NCBI GenBank assembly: GCA_031258055.1
Contig: JAIRNM010000166.1
Span: forward strand, 1 to 5,613
Reading direction: 5' to 3'
Source of the DNA: Bifidobacteriaceae bacterium
Lineage (GTDB): Bacteria > Actinomycetota > Actinomycetes > Actinomycetales > WQXJ01
Length of the DNA stretch: 5,613 nucleotides
Below the pieces are notes generated by a model, which had not been told where the DNA came from, made no database searches, and saw only the letters and a program-made list of their open reading frames with translations. A program made the position numbers and the translations under genes. Of this stretch, positions 1 to 5,613 are shown piece after piece. How positions within the stretch are numbered: position 1 is the stretch's first letter; each line of letters starts with the position of its first letter.

Positions 1-1278
1 TTCACTGTCGCCGAGAACGTAGTCCTAGGCCATGAGCCGACCCACCGGGGCGACATCATCGATATAGCCAAGGCCCGGGTTTTGGTCAAAGAGATCTCCG
101 ACCGCTTCAATTTCGACGTCGATCCTGACGCCTATGTTGAAGATCTGCCGGTCGGTGTGCAACAGCGGGTCGAGATCATCAAAGCGCTGTCGCGCCAGGC
201 CAAAGTGCTGATCTTAGATGAGCCGACAGCGGTGCTCACCCCCCAGGAAACGGACGAATTGCTGAATATCATGCGCCAGTTGGCGGATTCTGGCACTTCG
301 ATTGTTTTCATCACCCACAAACTGCGCGAAGTCCAAGCGGTGGCAGACGCGATTACTGTGATTCGCTTGGGCAAAGTGGTGGGAGAGGCTGGACCGACGG
401 CATCGGCCAATGAATTGGCTTCCCTGATGGTAGGACGGGCTCTAAATCTAACGGCGCACAAGGCGCCGCTTGAGGCGGGCGCCATGGCCTTAAGCGTCAA
501 CGACCTGAGCCTTCTGTCCGCCGCCGGTACGACTGAGCTAGAGGCGATCTCCTTCGACGTTCGAGCCGGTGAGGTCCTGGCTATCGCCGGGGTGCAGGGC
601 AACGGCCAAACTGAATTGACACAAACGTTGATCGGCTTGCGCAAGCCCACGACCGGCTCAATCAAACTCAACGAAGTGGAGTTAGCCGGGCGTCCGGTCA
701 AGCGGGTGCTGGAGAGCGGCGTTGGCTACGTGCCGGAGGACCGCGGCCGCGATGGCATGATCGCGGCTTTTTCAATCGCTGAGAACCTGGTCTTGGACCA
801 GTTCGACCAGCCGCCTTTCGGGCGGCATGGGGCCCTTCGAGTGGGTGTGATTGCCCGCAACGCCGCCACCCAGATCAAGGCTTTCGATGTTCGCGTTGGC
901 TCGGCCCAAGACGCTATTTCGACTCTGTCCGGCGGCAACGCCCAGAAGGTGATCCTGGCCCGTGAACTGAGCAAAGACCTGAAACTATTGATCGCGGCCC
1001 AGCCGACGCGCGGCCTGGACGTGGGCTCAATCGAAACCGTCCACGCCCAGATTCTGGCGCAGCGCGACGCCGGGACGCCGGTTCTGCTGGTGTCTACCGA
1101 ACTGGACGAGATCGCGGCCCTGGCCGATCGAATCGCGGTCATGTATCGGGGAAGGATTCTAGGCATTGTGCCGGGCGACACCCCGCGCGATGTACTCGGC
1201 CTAATGATGGCCGGCGTGCCGATGGAGCGGGCCCTGGCCGACGGCCAACCTTCAAAGGAGGCGGACCATGAGCGATAA
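1..1278 (+). CDS. Nucleoside ABC transporter, ATP-binding protein (two NBDs; 5' end missing)
   Basis: This is the cytoplasmic ATPase that would power a nucleoside importer (family of B. subtilis YufO/NupO and other BMP-type transporters, related to sugar ATPases such as RbsA). The frame is open from base 1, giving 425 visible residues. It begins at FTVAENVVLG, just after the first Q-loop, so I infer that roughly 90 residues including Walker A of NBD1 lie upstream. The TTG at 82 is an internal Leu codon, not a start. In visible numbering, NBD1 shows a weak signature LPVGVQQ (49-55), Walker B ILDEP with D73 and E74, and H-loop H106. NBD2 shows a Walker A-like GVQGNGQT (197-204), signature LSGGNAQ (309-315), Walker B region AAQPTRGLD (from 332) with Ala and Gln in place of Asp and Glu, and T366 where the H-loop His would be. 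One ATP site should therefore be canonical and one degenerate, as is usual in this family. The stop overlaps the next gene by 11 bp. Substrate specificity rests on family and context. Confidence 0.95.
   Translation, partial: FTVAENVVLGHEPTHRGDIIDIAKARVLVKEISDRFNFDVDPDAYVEDLPVGVQQRVEIIKALSRQAKVLILDEPTAVLTPQETDELLNIMRQLADSGTSIVFITHKLREVQAVADAITVIRLGKVVGEAGPTASANELASLMVGRALNLTAHKAPLEAGAMALSVNDLSLLSAAGTTELEAISFDVRAGEVLAIAGVQGNGQTELTQTLIGLRKPTTGSIKLNEVELAGRPVKRVLESGVGYVPEDRGRDGMIAAFSIAENLVLDQFDQPPFGRHGALRVGVIARNAATQIKAFDVRVGSAQDAISTLSGGNAQKVILARELSKDLKLLIAAQPTRGLDVGSIETVHAQILAQRDAGTPVLLVSTELDEIAALADRIAVMYRGRILGIVPGDTPRDVLGLMMAGVPMERALADGQPSKEADHER
1254..1261 (+). promoter_or_regulatory. Ribosome binding site for first permease
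   Basis: AAAGGAGG lies 6 nt upstream of the ATG at 1268, a near-perfect Shine-Dalgarno match. It lies inside the 3' end of the ATPase gene and fixes the permease start within the ATPase coding region, producing the 11-bp overlap. This suggests coupled translation of the two subunits. Confidence 0.85.
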
Positions 1279-2728
1279 ACCAGAGTTACCCCAAGCGCCC
1301 GCCCCCAAGAAAGAAGCAGCGAAAACGGCCGCTAAACGGGCGGCGCCGCCGCCAACGCCGGGACGGTTCACCCTGGCTCTGAAAGAAATCCTGGCTGGGT
1401 CGTGGCTTTTGTCTTTGCTGGCGGTGGTCTTAGCGTTAGCGGTCGGTGGGGTCTTGATAGCCGCTTCGAATGAAGAAGTGCAAGCCTCGGTATCTTATTT
1501 CTTCGCTCGGCCGGGTGATTTCCTAGCCGCGGTCTGGGACGTTATAGCCCGCGCCTACGCCGCTTTGTTTAAAGGCGCCATTTTCAACCCTGATGCCGAC
1601 ACCTGGGTGCGTTCAATCAGGCCGCTGGCGAACACCCTAACCGCTTCAACGCCATTGATTTTCGCCGGCCTGGGACTGGCCATCGGCTTTAGAGCCGGTT
1701 TATTCAACATTGGCGCCCAAGGTCAGCTAATCGTTGGCGCCATCCTTGGTGCTTGGGTTGGCTTCGCTTGGCATCTACCGCCGGTGCTGCACATGGTTGT
1801 GGCCTTGCTCGGCGCTGTATTGGGAGGGGCGATCTGGGGTTTTATTCCCGGTCTCCTGAAAGCGAAAACAGGCGCCAACGAGGTGATCGTTACGATCATG
1901 CTCAACTGGATTGCGCTTTATGGGGTGTCCTATCTTTTGACGCTTGACGCTTTTCACCGGCCAGGCTTGAATAACCCGCAGACGCCGCAAATCGACGACA
2001 ACGCCGCTTTCCCCTTGATCTTTGGCGCTAGTTTCAACACCCATCTGGGTTTTGTTCTGGCTTTGGCCGCGACGGCCGCGGTCTGGTGGCTGCTGGAACG
2101 ATCAACTATGGGATTCCGGTTACGAGCGCTCGGCTTGAACCCGAATGCCGCTCGGACGGCCGGGATCAACACACAGCGCAACTACATTTGGGCGCTGACT
2201 ATTTCGGGGGCTTTGGCCGGACTGGCCGCTGCCGCTCAGATTCAGGGGACCGAGCGGTCGCTGACGTCTAACGTGGCTGGCTCCTACGGTTTCGACGCCA
2301 TCACGGTGGCGCTGTTGGGCCGCTCGCGTCCAGTTGGGACGCTGGCGGCCGGACTGCTGTTTGGCGCCCTCAAAGCTGGCTCCTACCAGATGCAGGCGGT
2401 CACTCATTCGGTTGACGTGGTCCTTGTCCTCCAGTCCGTAATTGTACTTCTGATCGCGGCTCCGCCGCTGGTCAGAGCCATCTTCCGGACACCTGATCCG
2501 GAAGCCGTGCGGCGCCAGAAGGTAGCTGCGGCCAAGGCGGCCGAGGCGGCGAAGACGCTCGGAACCGCTGGAACAGCCGAGACAGCCGAAACGGCCGGAG
2601 CGCAAGTCGCAGCAGACGGTGGCCAGACGACACAGGCCAAGCTGGCCACGAACTTGAGGGCGGGCCAAGCCGAATCAAGGCCGGACCGGGGACCGGTCGG
2701 AGACAGCGATGAAGGAGGCCAATCATGA
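1268..2728 (+). CDS. Nucleoside ABC transporter, permease subunit 1 (YufP/NupP-like)
   Basis: This is an integral membrane permease of the BPD_transp_2 type (branched-chain amino acid/ribose/nucleoside importers), 486 residues. About nine to ten hydrophobic segments are visible, roughly at 45-67, 120-141, 148-170, 173-193, 205-226, 260-277, 305-324, 340-366 and 383-405. Family hallmarks are FRAGLFNIGAQGQ (141-153), GANEVIVTIMLNW (202-214) and RALGLNPNAARTAGI (286-300); the last is the likely cytoplasmic loop contacting the ATPase. The start at 1268 follows a strong GGAGG. The N-terminus (1-33) is a Lys/Ala/Pro-rich, probably cytoplasmic tail. The C-terminus beyond about 407 is an 80-residue hydrophilic Ala-rich tail with a (G/E)TA repeat, which I do not recognise as a family feature. 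The gene sits between the ATPase and the second permease, overlapping both. The permease call is firm; a nucleoside substrate is inferred from family motifs and from the downstream cdd and deoA. Confidence 0.93.
   Translation: MSDKPELPQAPAPKKEAAKTAAKRAAPPPTPGRFTLALKEILAGSWLLSLLAVVLALAVGGVLIAASNEEVQASVSYFFARPGDFLAAVWDVIARAYAALFKGAIFNPDADTWVRSIRPLANTLTASTPLIFAGLGLAIGFRAGLFNIGAQGQLIVGAILGAWVGFAWHLPPVLHMVVALLGAVLGGAIWGFIPGLLKAKTGANEVIVTIMLNWIALYGVSYLLTLDAFHRPGLNNPQTPQIDDNAAFPLIFGASFNTHLGFVLALAATAAVWWLLERSTMGFRLRALGLNPNAARTAGINTQRNYIWALTISGALAGLAAAAQIQGTERSLTSNVAGSYGFDAITVALLGRSRPVGTLAAGLLFGALKAGSYQMQAVTHSVDVVLVLQSVIVLLIAAPPLVRAIFRTPDPEAVRRQKVAAAKAAEAAKTLGTAGTAETAETAGAQVAADGGQTTQAKLATNLRAGQAESRPDRGPVGDSDEGGQS
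2561..2596 (+). repeat. 9-bp imperfect tandem repeat x4 coding (G/E)TA
   Basis: Four consecutive 9-bp units (ggaaccgct, ggaacagcc, gagacagcc, gaaacggcc) lie in frame in the first permease gene and encode GTA-GTA-ETA-ETA, residues 432-443. They sit within the hydrophilic C-terminal tail, after the last membrane segment. Because the unit is a multiple of three, a change in copy number would lengthen or shorten the tail without breaking the frame. Confidence 0.8.
2711..2718 (+). promoter_or_regulatory. Ribosome binding site for second permease
   Basis: GAAGGAGG lies 6 nt upstream of the ATG at 2725. It is embedded in the last codons of the first permease and supports the start that gives the ATGA stop/start overlap, a usual sign of translational coupling between partner subunits. 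Confidence 0.85.
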
Positions 2729-4020
2729 CCAGCGCACTGCTTTCGCCCGCCAAGGGACCAGCCACTGAGCCGCTGGCCTCGCCGCTGGCGCCGATCTCCT
2801 ACAAAGCGCCGGTCGCATTCGGGCTGTTGACGCTGATCGCGGTTGGCGGTTTCGGATTTGGACTGGGTTCGACGGCGCGCACCAAGTTCTCGCTCGCCTC
2901 GAAGACCGACTTCTTCCAACTGCCCAACTTCGCGGTGCCGTCGCAATTCGCTGTCATCGTTCTGTGTGTCCTGATGATGGCGTTGACGGCCCTGTCCTTC
3001 TACTCGGCCCTCAATCGGCATAAGACAAAGGCCTGGCTGGCGAGCCTTTTCGGGCTTAGCTGGGTGTTGGCGTTCATGGTCTGGGTGATCGCCGACAAAC
3101 CGGCCACTTGGACTATCCCGGCGCTGCTGGCGGCATCGTTATCGCTATCTATTCCGCTGGTCTTCGGCTCCCTGACGGGGCTTGTCTGCGAGCGGGTCGG
3201 TGTGATCAACGTGGCCATTGAAGGCCAGCTATTGTTCGGAGCTTTCTTAGCGGCGATTGTCGCTTCGGTCGGCGGCTCCGCCTATTGGGGGCTGGTGGCG
3301 GCGCCGCTGGCGGGCGCGCTGGTGGGGGCACTACTGGCGCTGTTCGCGGTCAAGTATTGGGTGGACCACATCATTGTCGGGATTGTCTTGAATGTGCTGA
3401 TGACGGGCCTGACCAGCTACCTGTATTCAACCGTGCTGAGCAACAATCCAGAACTCAACAAGGCCATGCAACTACCGAAGCTGCCCATCCCTTTGCTGGG
3501 TGATATCCCGGTTATCGGGCCGGTCCTCTTCCGCCAATCACTGTTGGTCTACCTGATGTACGGACTAATCGTGGTGCTCAACGTGATGTTGTTCCGTTCG
3601 CGTTGGGGCCTGCGCATGCGGGCGTGCGGCGAACACCCCGAAGCGGCCGACACAGTTGGCATCAAGGTCAACCGCACCCGCATCCGCAACACCATCCTGG
3701 GTGGCTCGATCGCTGGTCTGGGCGGTGCCTTCTTCACCGTCGAGATGGGTTTGGCCTTCGGCAAGGAGATGTCAGCTGGCAAAGGCTTCATCGCCTTGGC
3801 GGCCATGATCTTGGGCCGTTGGAATCCGAAAGGAGCCGTCGCGGCCGCTCTGCTATTTGGTTTCGCCAATGAGCTGGCGCAGATGATGGGCACTATGAAC
3901 ACGCCCATTCCGTCTAACATCTTGTTGATGATTCCGTATGTGTTGACCATTTTGGCTGTTGCCGGTCTAGTTGGACAGGTCCGGGCACCGGCGGCTGAGG
4001 GCGGTTTCTACCGGGACTGA
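2725..4020 (+). CDS. Nucleoside ABC transporter, permease subunit 2 (YufQ/NupQ-like)
   Basis: This is the second BPD_transp_2-type membrane permease, 431 residues, expected to pair with the first permease around the translocation path. Hallmarks are GLVCERVGVINVAIEGQLL (152-170), the segment VDHIIVGIVLNVLMTGL (213-229), the ATPase-contacting loop RMRACGEHPEAADTVGI (297-313), and GKGFIALAAMILGRWNPKGA (352-371). Hydrophobic segments occur near 30-49, 75-95, 103-122, 130-150, 160-183, 188-208, 215-238, 272-290, 322-345, 354-386 and 398-418. The first three belong to an N-terminal extension before the conserved core, which starts near 130; from memory, Firmicutes homologues are about 310-320 residues and lack it, while long actinobacterial versions are known. 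The start is fixed by GGAGG at 2714-2718 and by the ATGA overlap with the upstream gene. The stop lies inside the first copy of a 10-bp tandem repeat. Substrate is inferred from family and neighbours. Confidence 0.93.
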   Translation: MTSALLSPAKGPATEPLASPLAPISYKAPVAFGLLTLIAVGGFGFGLGSTARTKFSLASKTDFFQLPNFAVPSQFAVIVLCVLMMALTALSFYSALNRHKTKAWLASLFGLSWVLAFMVWVIADKPATWTIPALLAASLSLSIPLVFGSLTGLVCERVGVINVAIEGQLLFGAFLAAIVASVGGSAYWGLVAAPLAGALVGALLALFAVKYWVDHIIVGIVLNVLMTGLTSYLYSTVLSNNPELNKAMQLPKLPIPLLGDIPVIGPVLFRQSLLVYLMYGLIVVLNVMLFRSRWGLRMRACGEHPEAADTVGIKVNRTRIRNTILGGSIAGLGGAFFTVEMGLAFGKEMSAGKGFIALAAMILGRWNPKGAVAAALLFGFANELAQMMGTMNTPIPSNILLMIPYVLTILAVAGLVGQVRAPAAEGGFYRD

Positions 4021-4042
4021 TTGGGACTGATTGGGACTGATT
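4013..4042 (+). repeat. Three perfect 10-bp tandem repeats (GGGACTGATT) across the permease stop
   Basis: GGGACTGATT occurs three times without a mismatch at 4013-4022, 4023-4032 and 4033-4042, followed by AGGGAG, which looks like the start of a fourth, diverged unit. The first copy contains the stop codon of the second permease (TGA 4018-4020). Because the unit is 10 bp, the TGAs at 4018, 4028 and 4038 fall in three different frames, and a TAG at 4042 lies in the permease frame. The array makes up most of the 33-bp gap before cdd and directly abuts its ribosome binding site. Confidence 0.95.
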
Positions 4043-4048
4043 AGGGAG
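4043..4048 (+). promoter_or_regulatory. Ribosome binding site for cdd
   Basis: AGGGAG lies 5 nt upstream of the ATG at 4054. It favours that start over the in-frame ATG at 4066 (Met5), which would place the site 17 nt away. It is a weaker match than the GGAGG sites of the two permeases. Confidence 0.7.
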
Positions 4049-4053
4049 CCAAG

Positions 4054-4443
4054 ATGGAAGCGGATATGGACTGGGACGCCTTGGTGGGCCACGCATCGGC
4101 TTCAACCATCCACGCCTACGCGCCCTATTCCGGTTATGTGGTGGGAGCGGCGGCGCTGACGGCAGATGGCCGGGTCGTGACTGGCTGCAATGTTGAGAAC
4201 GCCTCCTACGGCTTGACTCTGTGCGCGGAGTGCTCCCTGATCAGCGCTTTGCATATGTCCGGCGGCGGTCGTTTGGCCCAGTTCGTCTGTGTGGACGGTC
4301 TGGGCCAGGTGATCACGCCGTGCGGCCGCTGCCGCCAGTTGCTGTGGGAGCACGGTGGCCCCAGCCTGCGGCTGCTCACCCCGGAAGGCGAGCGGACCAT
4401 CTCCCAAATGCTGCCGCAAGCTTGGAGCGAGCTGTCGGAGTGA
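4054..4443 (+). CDS. cdd: Cytidine deaminase
   Basis: This is a cytosolic zinc enzyme that hydrolyses cytidine and deoxycytidine to uridine and deoxyuridine plus ammonia, in pyrimidine salvage. It has 129 residues, the usual length of the small homotetrameric class. Visible motifs are YAPYSGYVVGAA (22-33), the nucleoside-binding GCNVENASYGLT (44-55), the catalytic CAE with zinc ligand C57 and proton-shuttle E59, and PCGRCRQ with zinc ligands C90 and C93. Residue 60 is Cys, giving CAEC where B. subtilis and many others have CAER; the same CAEC is known from the Mycobacterium tuberculosis enzyme, so this is a lineage trait rather than a defect. The gene follows the second permease after 33 bp and precedes deoA, so imported cytidine would be converted into the type of substrate the phosphorylase uses. 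All catalytic residues are present. Confidence 0.97.
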   Translation: MEADMDWDALVGHASASTIHAYAPYSGYVVGAAALTADGRVVTGCNVENASYGLTLCAECSLISALHMSGGGRLAQFVCVDGLGQVITPCGRCRQLLWEHGGPSLRLLTPEGERTISQMLPQAWSELSE

Positions 4444-4458
4444 TGTTTTCTCGCCTCG

Positions 4459-4490
4459 GGCCGCGCTCAGGGCTGTGTCGAGCGCTGGCC
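4459..4490 (+). other. Imperfect GC-rich inverted repeat (possible mRNA hairpin) between cdd and deoA
   Basis: The left arm GGCCGCGCTC (4459-4468) can pair with the right arm GAGCGCTGGCC (4480-4490), giving ten base pairs with a single bulged T at 4486 and an 11-nt loop. It begins 16 bp after the cdd stop and ends 35 bp before the deoA start. No run of T follows (the next bases are TCCCAAAGATTAG), so it does not look like a classical intrinsic terminator. It could act in mRNA processing or stability, cause partial attenuation, or be chance in GC-rich DNA. Confidence 0.5.
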
Positions 4491-4512
4491 TCCCAAAGAT
4501 TAGACGAACCAG

Positions 4513-4518
4513 AAAGGA
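4513..4518 (+). promoter_or_regulatory. Ribosome binding site for deoA (supports GTG start)
   Basis: AAAGGA lies 7 nt upstream of the GTG at 4526. It is the main reason for choosing this non-ATG start; the next in-frame candidate, GTG at 4553, has no comparable site and would remove the conserved N-terminus. Confidence 0.7.
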
Positions 4519-4525
4519 AAACCCG

Positions 4526-5613
4526 GTGGCTGAACCGTTCGATGCCGTCGATGTGATCATCGCCAAGCGTGACCGTTTTGAGTTGGAGGACGCCCAGATC
4601 GATTGGGTGATTGACGCTTATACCCGCGGCTTGGTCGCCGAAGAACAGATGAGCGCCCTGGCGATGGCGGTCCTTTTGAACGGTATGAGTCGGCGCGAAA
4701 TCGCGCGCTGGACGGGCGCGATGATCGCTTCTGGAAGCCGAATGGACTTTTCTGGTCTGCCTAAGGTGACAGTGGACAAGCACTCAACCGGCGGGGTGGG
4801 GGACAAGATCACACTGCCGCTAGCGCCGCTGGTCGCTTCCTTCGGCCTGGCGGTGCCGCAGTTGTCCGGCCGCGGACTGGGCCACACCGGTGGCACTTTG
4901 GACAAACTCGAGTCGATCGCTGGTTGGCGGGCGGACCTGACCAGCGCTGAGATGATGCGGTGCCTGGAAACGGTCGGCGCCGTCATCTGCGCCGCTGGCG
5001 CTGACCTGGCCCCGGCCGACCGCAAACTCTACGCCCTTAGGGACGTTACCGGCACAGTCGAATCGATCCCGTTGATCGCCTCTTCGATTATGTCCAAGAA
5101 GATCGCCGAAGGTGCCGCCCACTTGGTGCTGGATGTCAAGTGCGGTTCGGGCGCCTTCATGAAGGATCAAGCGCGGGCGGAGGAACTGGCCCGCGTGATG
5201 GTCGAATTGGGCGCCGACGCGGGTACCAACTGTGTCGCCTTGGTCACGGACATGTCAGCGCCGCTCGGCCGGACGATCGGTAACGCTCTGGAGGTGCGCG
5301 AATCAGTTGAAGTGCTGGCAGGCGGTGGCCCGGCCGATGTGGTCGAACTGACCCTTGCTTTGGCCCGGGAGATGCTGGCGGCGGGTGGCCTGCCGGACGC
5401 TGACCCGGCCGGGGCTATTGCCTCCGGCCAAGCGATGGACACCTGGCGAGCCATGATCCTGGCCCAGGGCGGCGATCCGGACGCGCCGCTGCCAACAGCC
5501 CGCTACTCGGAGGTCATTCCGGCTCCGGCGAGCGGAGTTGTTACCCAACTTGACGCCCTCGCCTTCGGCACCGCCGCCTGGCGCCTCGGAGCTGGCCGGG
5601 CCCGCAAAGATGA
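4526..5613 (+). CDS. deoA: Thymidine (pyrimidine-nucleoside) phosphorylase, 3' end missing
   Basis: This cytosolic enzyme splits thymidine, deoxyuridine and possibly uridine with phosphate, giving free base and (deoxy)ribose-1-phosphate. The frame runs from GTG 4526 to the window edge, giving 362 full codons; the family is about 430 residues, so roughly 70 are missing. The final bases TGA (5611-5613) are out of frame and are not its stop. Visible motifs are phosphate-binding KHSTGGVGDK (85-94), the family signature SGRGLGHTGGTLDKLE (114-129), and the pyrimidine-binding residues R172, S187 and K191, which match R171, S186 and K190 of E. coli thymidine phosphorylase. H86 matches the E. coli active-site His85. 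The glycine-rich loop reads DVKCGSGAF (203-211), with Cys206 where I recall Val or Thr in homologues. The gene follows cdd after 82 bp, as in other actinobacterial salvage operons. Thymidine-only versus broad pyrimidine-nucleoside specificity cannot be settled from the sequence. Confidence 0.95.
   Translation, partial: MAEPFDAVDVIIAKRDRFELEDAQIDWVIDAYTRGLVAEEQMSALAMAVLLNGMSRREIARWTGAMIASGSRMDFSGLPKVTVDKHSTGGVGDKITLPLAPLVASFGLAVPQLSGRGLGHTGGTLDKLESIAGWRADLTSAEMMRCLETVGAVICAAGADLAPADRKLYALRDVTGTVESIPLIASSIMSKKIAEGAAHLVLDVKCGSGAFMKDQARAEELARVMVELGADAGTNCVALVTDMSAPLGRTIGNALEVRESVEVLAGGGPADVVELTLALAREMLAAGGLPDADPAGAIASGQAMDTWRAMILAQGGDPDAPLPTARYSEVIPAPASGVVTQLDALAFGTAAWRLGAGRARKD

Noticed and set aside
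82..84. TTG as a possible start of the ATPase
   Set aside because: The frame is open back to base 1 and the residues before it (FTVAENVVLG) are conserved family sequence, so the gene continues upstream of the window.
2681..2700. Inverted-repeat-like GC-rich stretch near the end of the first permease, including palindrome GACCGGTC at 2691-2698
   Set aside because: The possible stem is short with a bulge, lies within coding sequence, and is expected by chance at this base composition.
2404..3021. Long open frame on the minus strand (205 codons) across the junction of the two permeases, plus others such as 132-701 and 2120-2668
   Set aside because: They lie wholly opposite well-supported genes, have Arg/Pro/Ser-rich composition typical of antisense frames in GC-rich DNA, and show no family motif.
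4459..4500. Intrinsic transcription terminator after cdd
   Set aside because: A stem is present, but no T-run follows and deoA continues the pathway immediately downstream.
4443..4556. A 37-codon reading frame whose ATG overlaps the cdd stop (TGATG) and which runs past the deoA start in another frame
   Set aside because: GGAG lies only 2 nt before the ATG, the product has no recognisable motif, it overlaps the well-supported deoA N-terminus, and it runs through the hairpin. It is most likely chance in GC-rich sequence.
5611..5613. TGA at the very end of the window as the deoA stop
   Set aside because: The deoA frame has GAT at 5609-5611 and is cut at 5612-5613, so this TGA is out of frame. 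The protein is also about 70 residues short of the family length at that point.
1..5613. Mobile elements, CRISPR arrays, tRNA or rRNA genes, or a novel defence-type system
   Set aside because: Nearly every base is covered by five contiguous nucleoside transport and salvage genes with uniform composition. I saw no transposase motif, spaced repeat array or tRNA-like fold.

Overview
The window is one block of a nucleoside uptake and salvage operon, with every gene on the + strand. It probably comes from a high-GC Gram-positive bacterium (Actinomycetota). This rests on the GC-rich codon use, the strong GGAGG-type ribosome binding sites, a cytidine deaminase carrying the CAEC form of the zinc motif as in mycobacterial enzymes, and a DeoA that reads very like the mycobacterial protein as I remember it. 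In-frame TTA leucine codons occur in the ATPase and both permeases, which argues against Streptomyces. I cannot name a genus.

Layout. (1) 1-1278: ABC-transporter ATPase of the nucleoside/BMP-type family with two nucleotide-binding domains; its 5' end lies outside the window. (2) 1268-2728: first membrane permease, overlapping the ATPase by 11 bp and ending in an unusual Ala-rich tail that contains a short tandem repeat. (3) 2725-4020: second permease, joined to the first by an ATGA overlap. (4) 4013-4042: three perfect copies of a 10-bp repeat spanning the stop codon of the second permease. (5) 4054-4443: cytidine deaminase (cdd). (6) 4444-4525: an 82-bp gap with an imperfect GC-rich hairpin. 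(7) 4526-5613: thymidine/pyrimidine-nucleoside phosphorylase (deoA), GTG start, cut off by the window end.

How the genes fit together: the ATPase and the two permeases would form the membrane importer for nucleosides. A lipoprotein binding subunit is expected but is not in this window, probably upstream. Cdd would deaminate imported cytidine or deoxycytidine to uridine or deoxyuridine. DeoA would then split pyrimidine (deoxy)nucleosides into free base and (deoxy)ribose-1-phosphate. The overlaps and short gaps suggest one polycistronic mRNA with translational coupling. No internal promoter or classical terminator is visible.

This gene set and order is a known actinobacterial arrangement, so I do not see a new biological system here. 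The points most worth a second look are the 10-bp triplet repeat that places TGA in all three frames, the cdd-deoA hairpin, and the lineage-specific-looking tail on the first permease.
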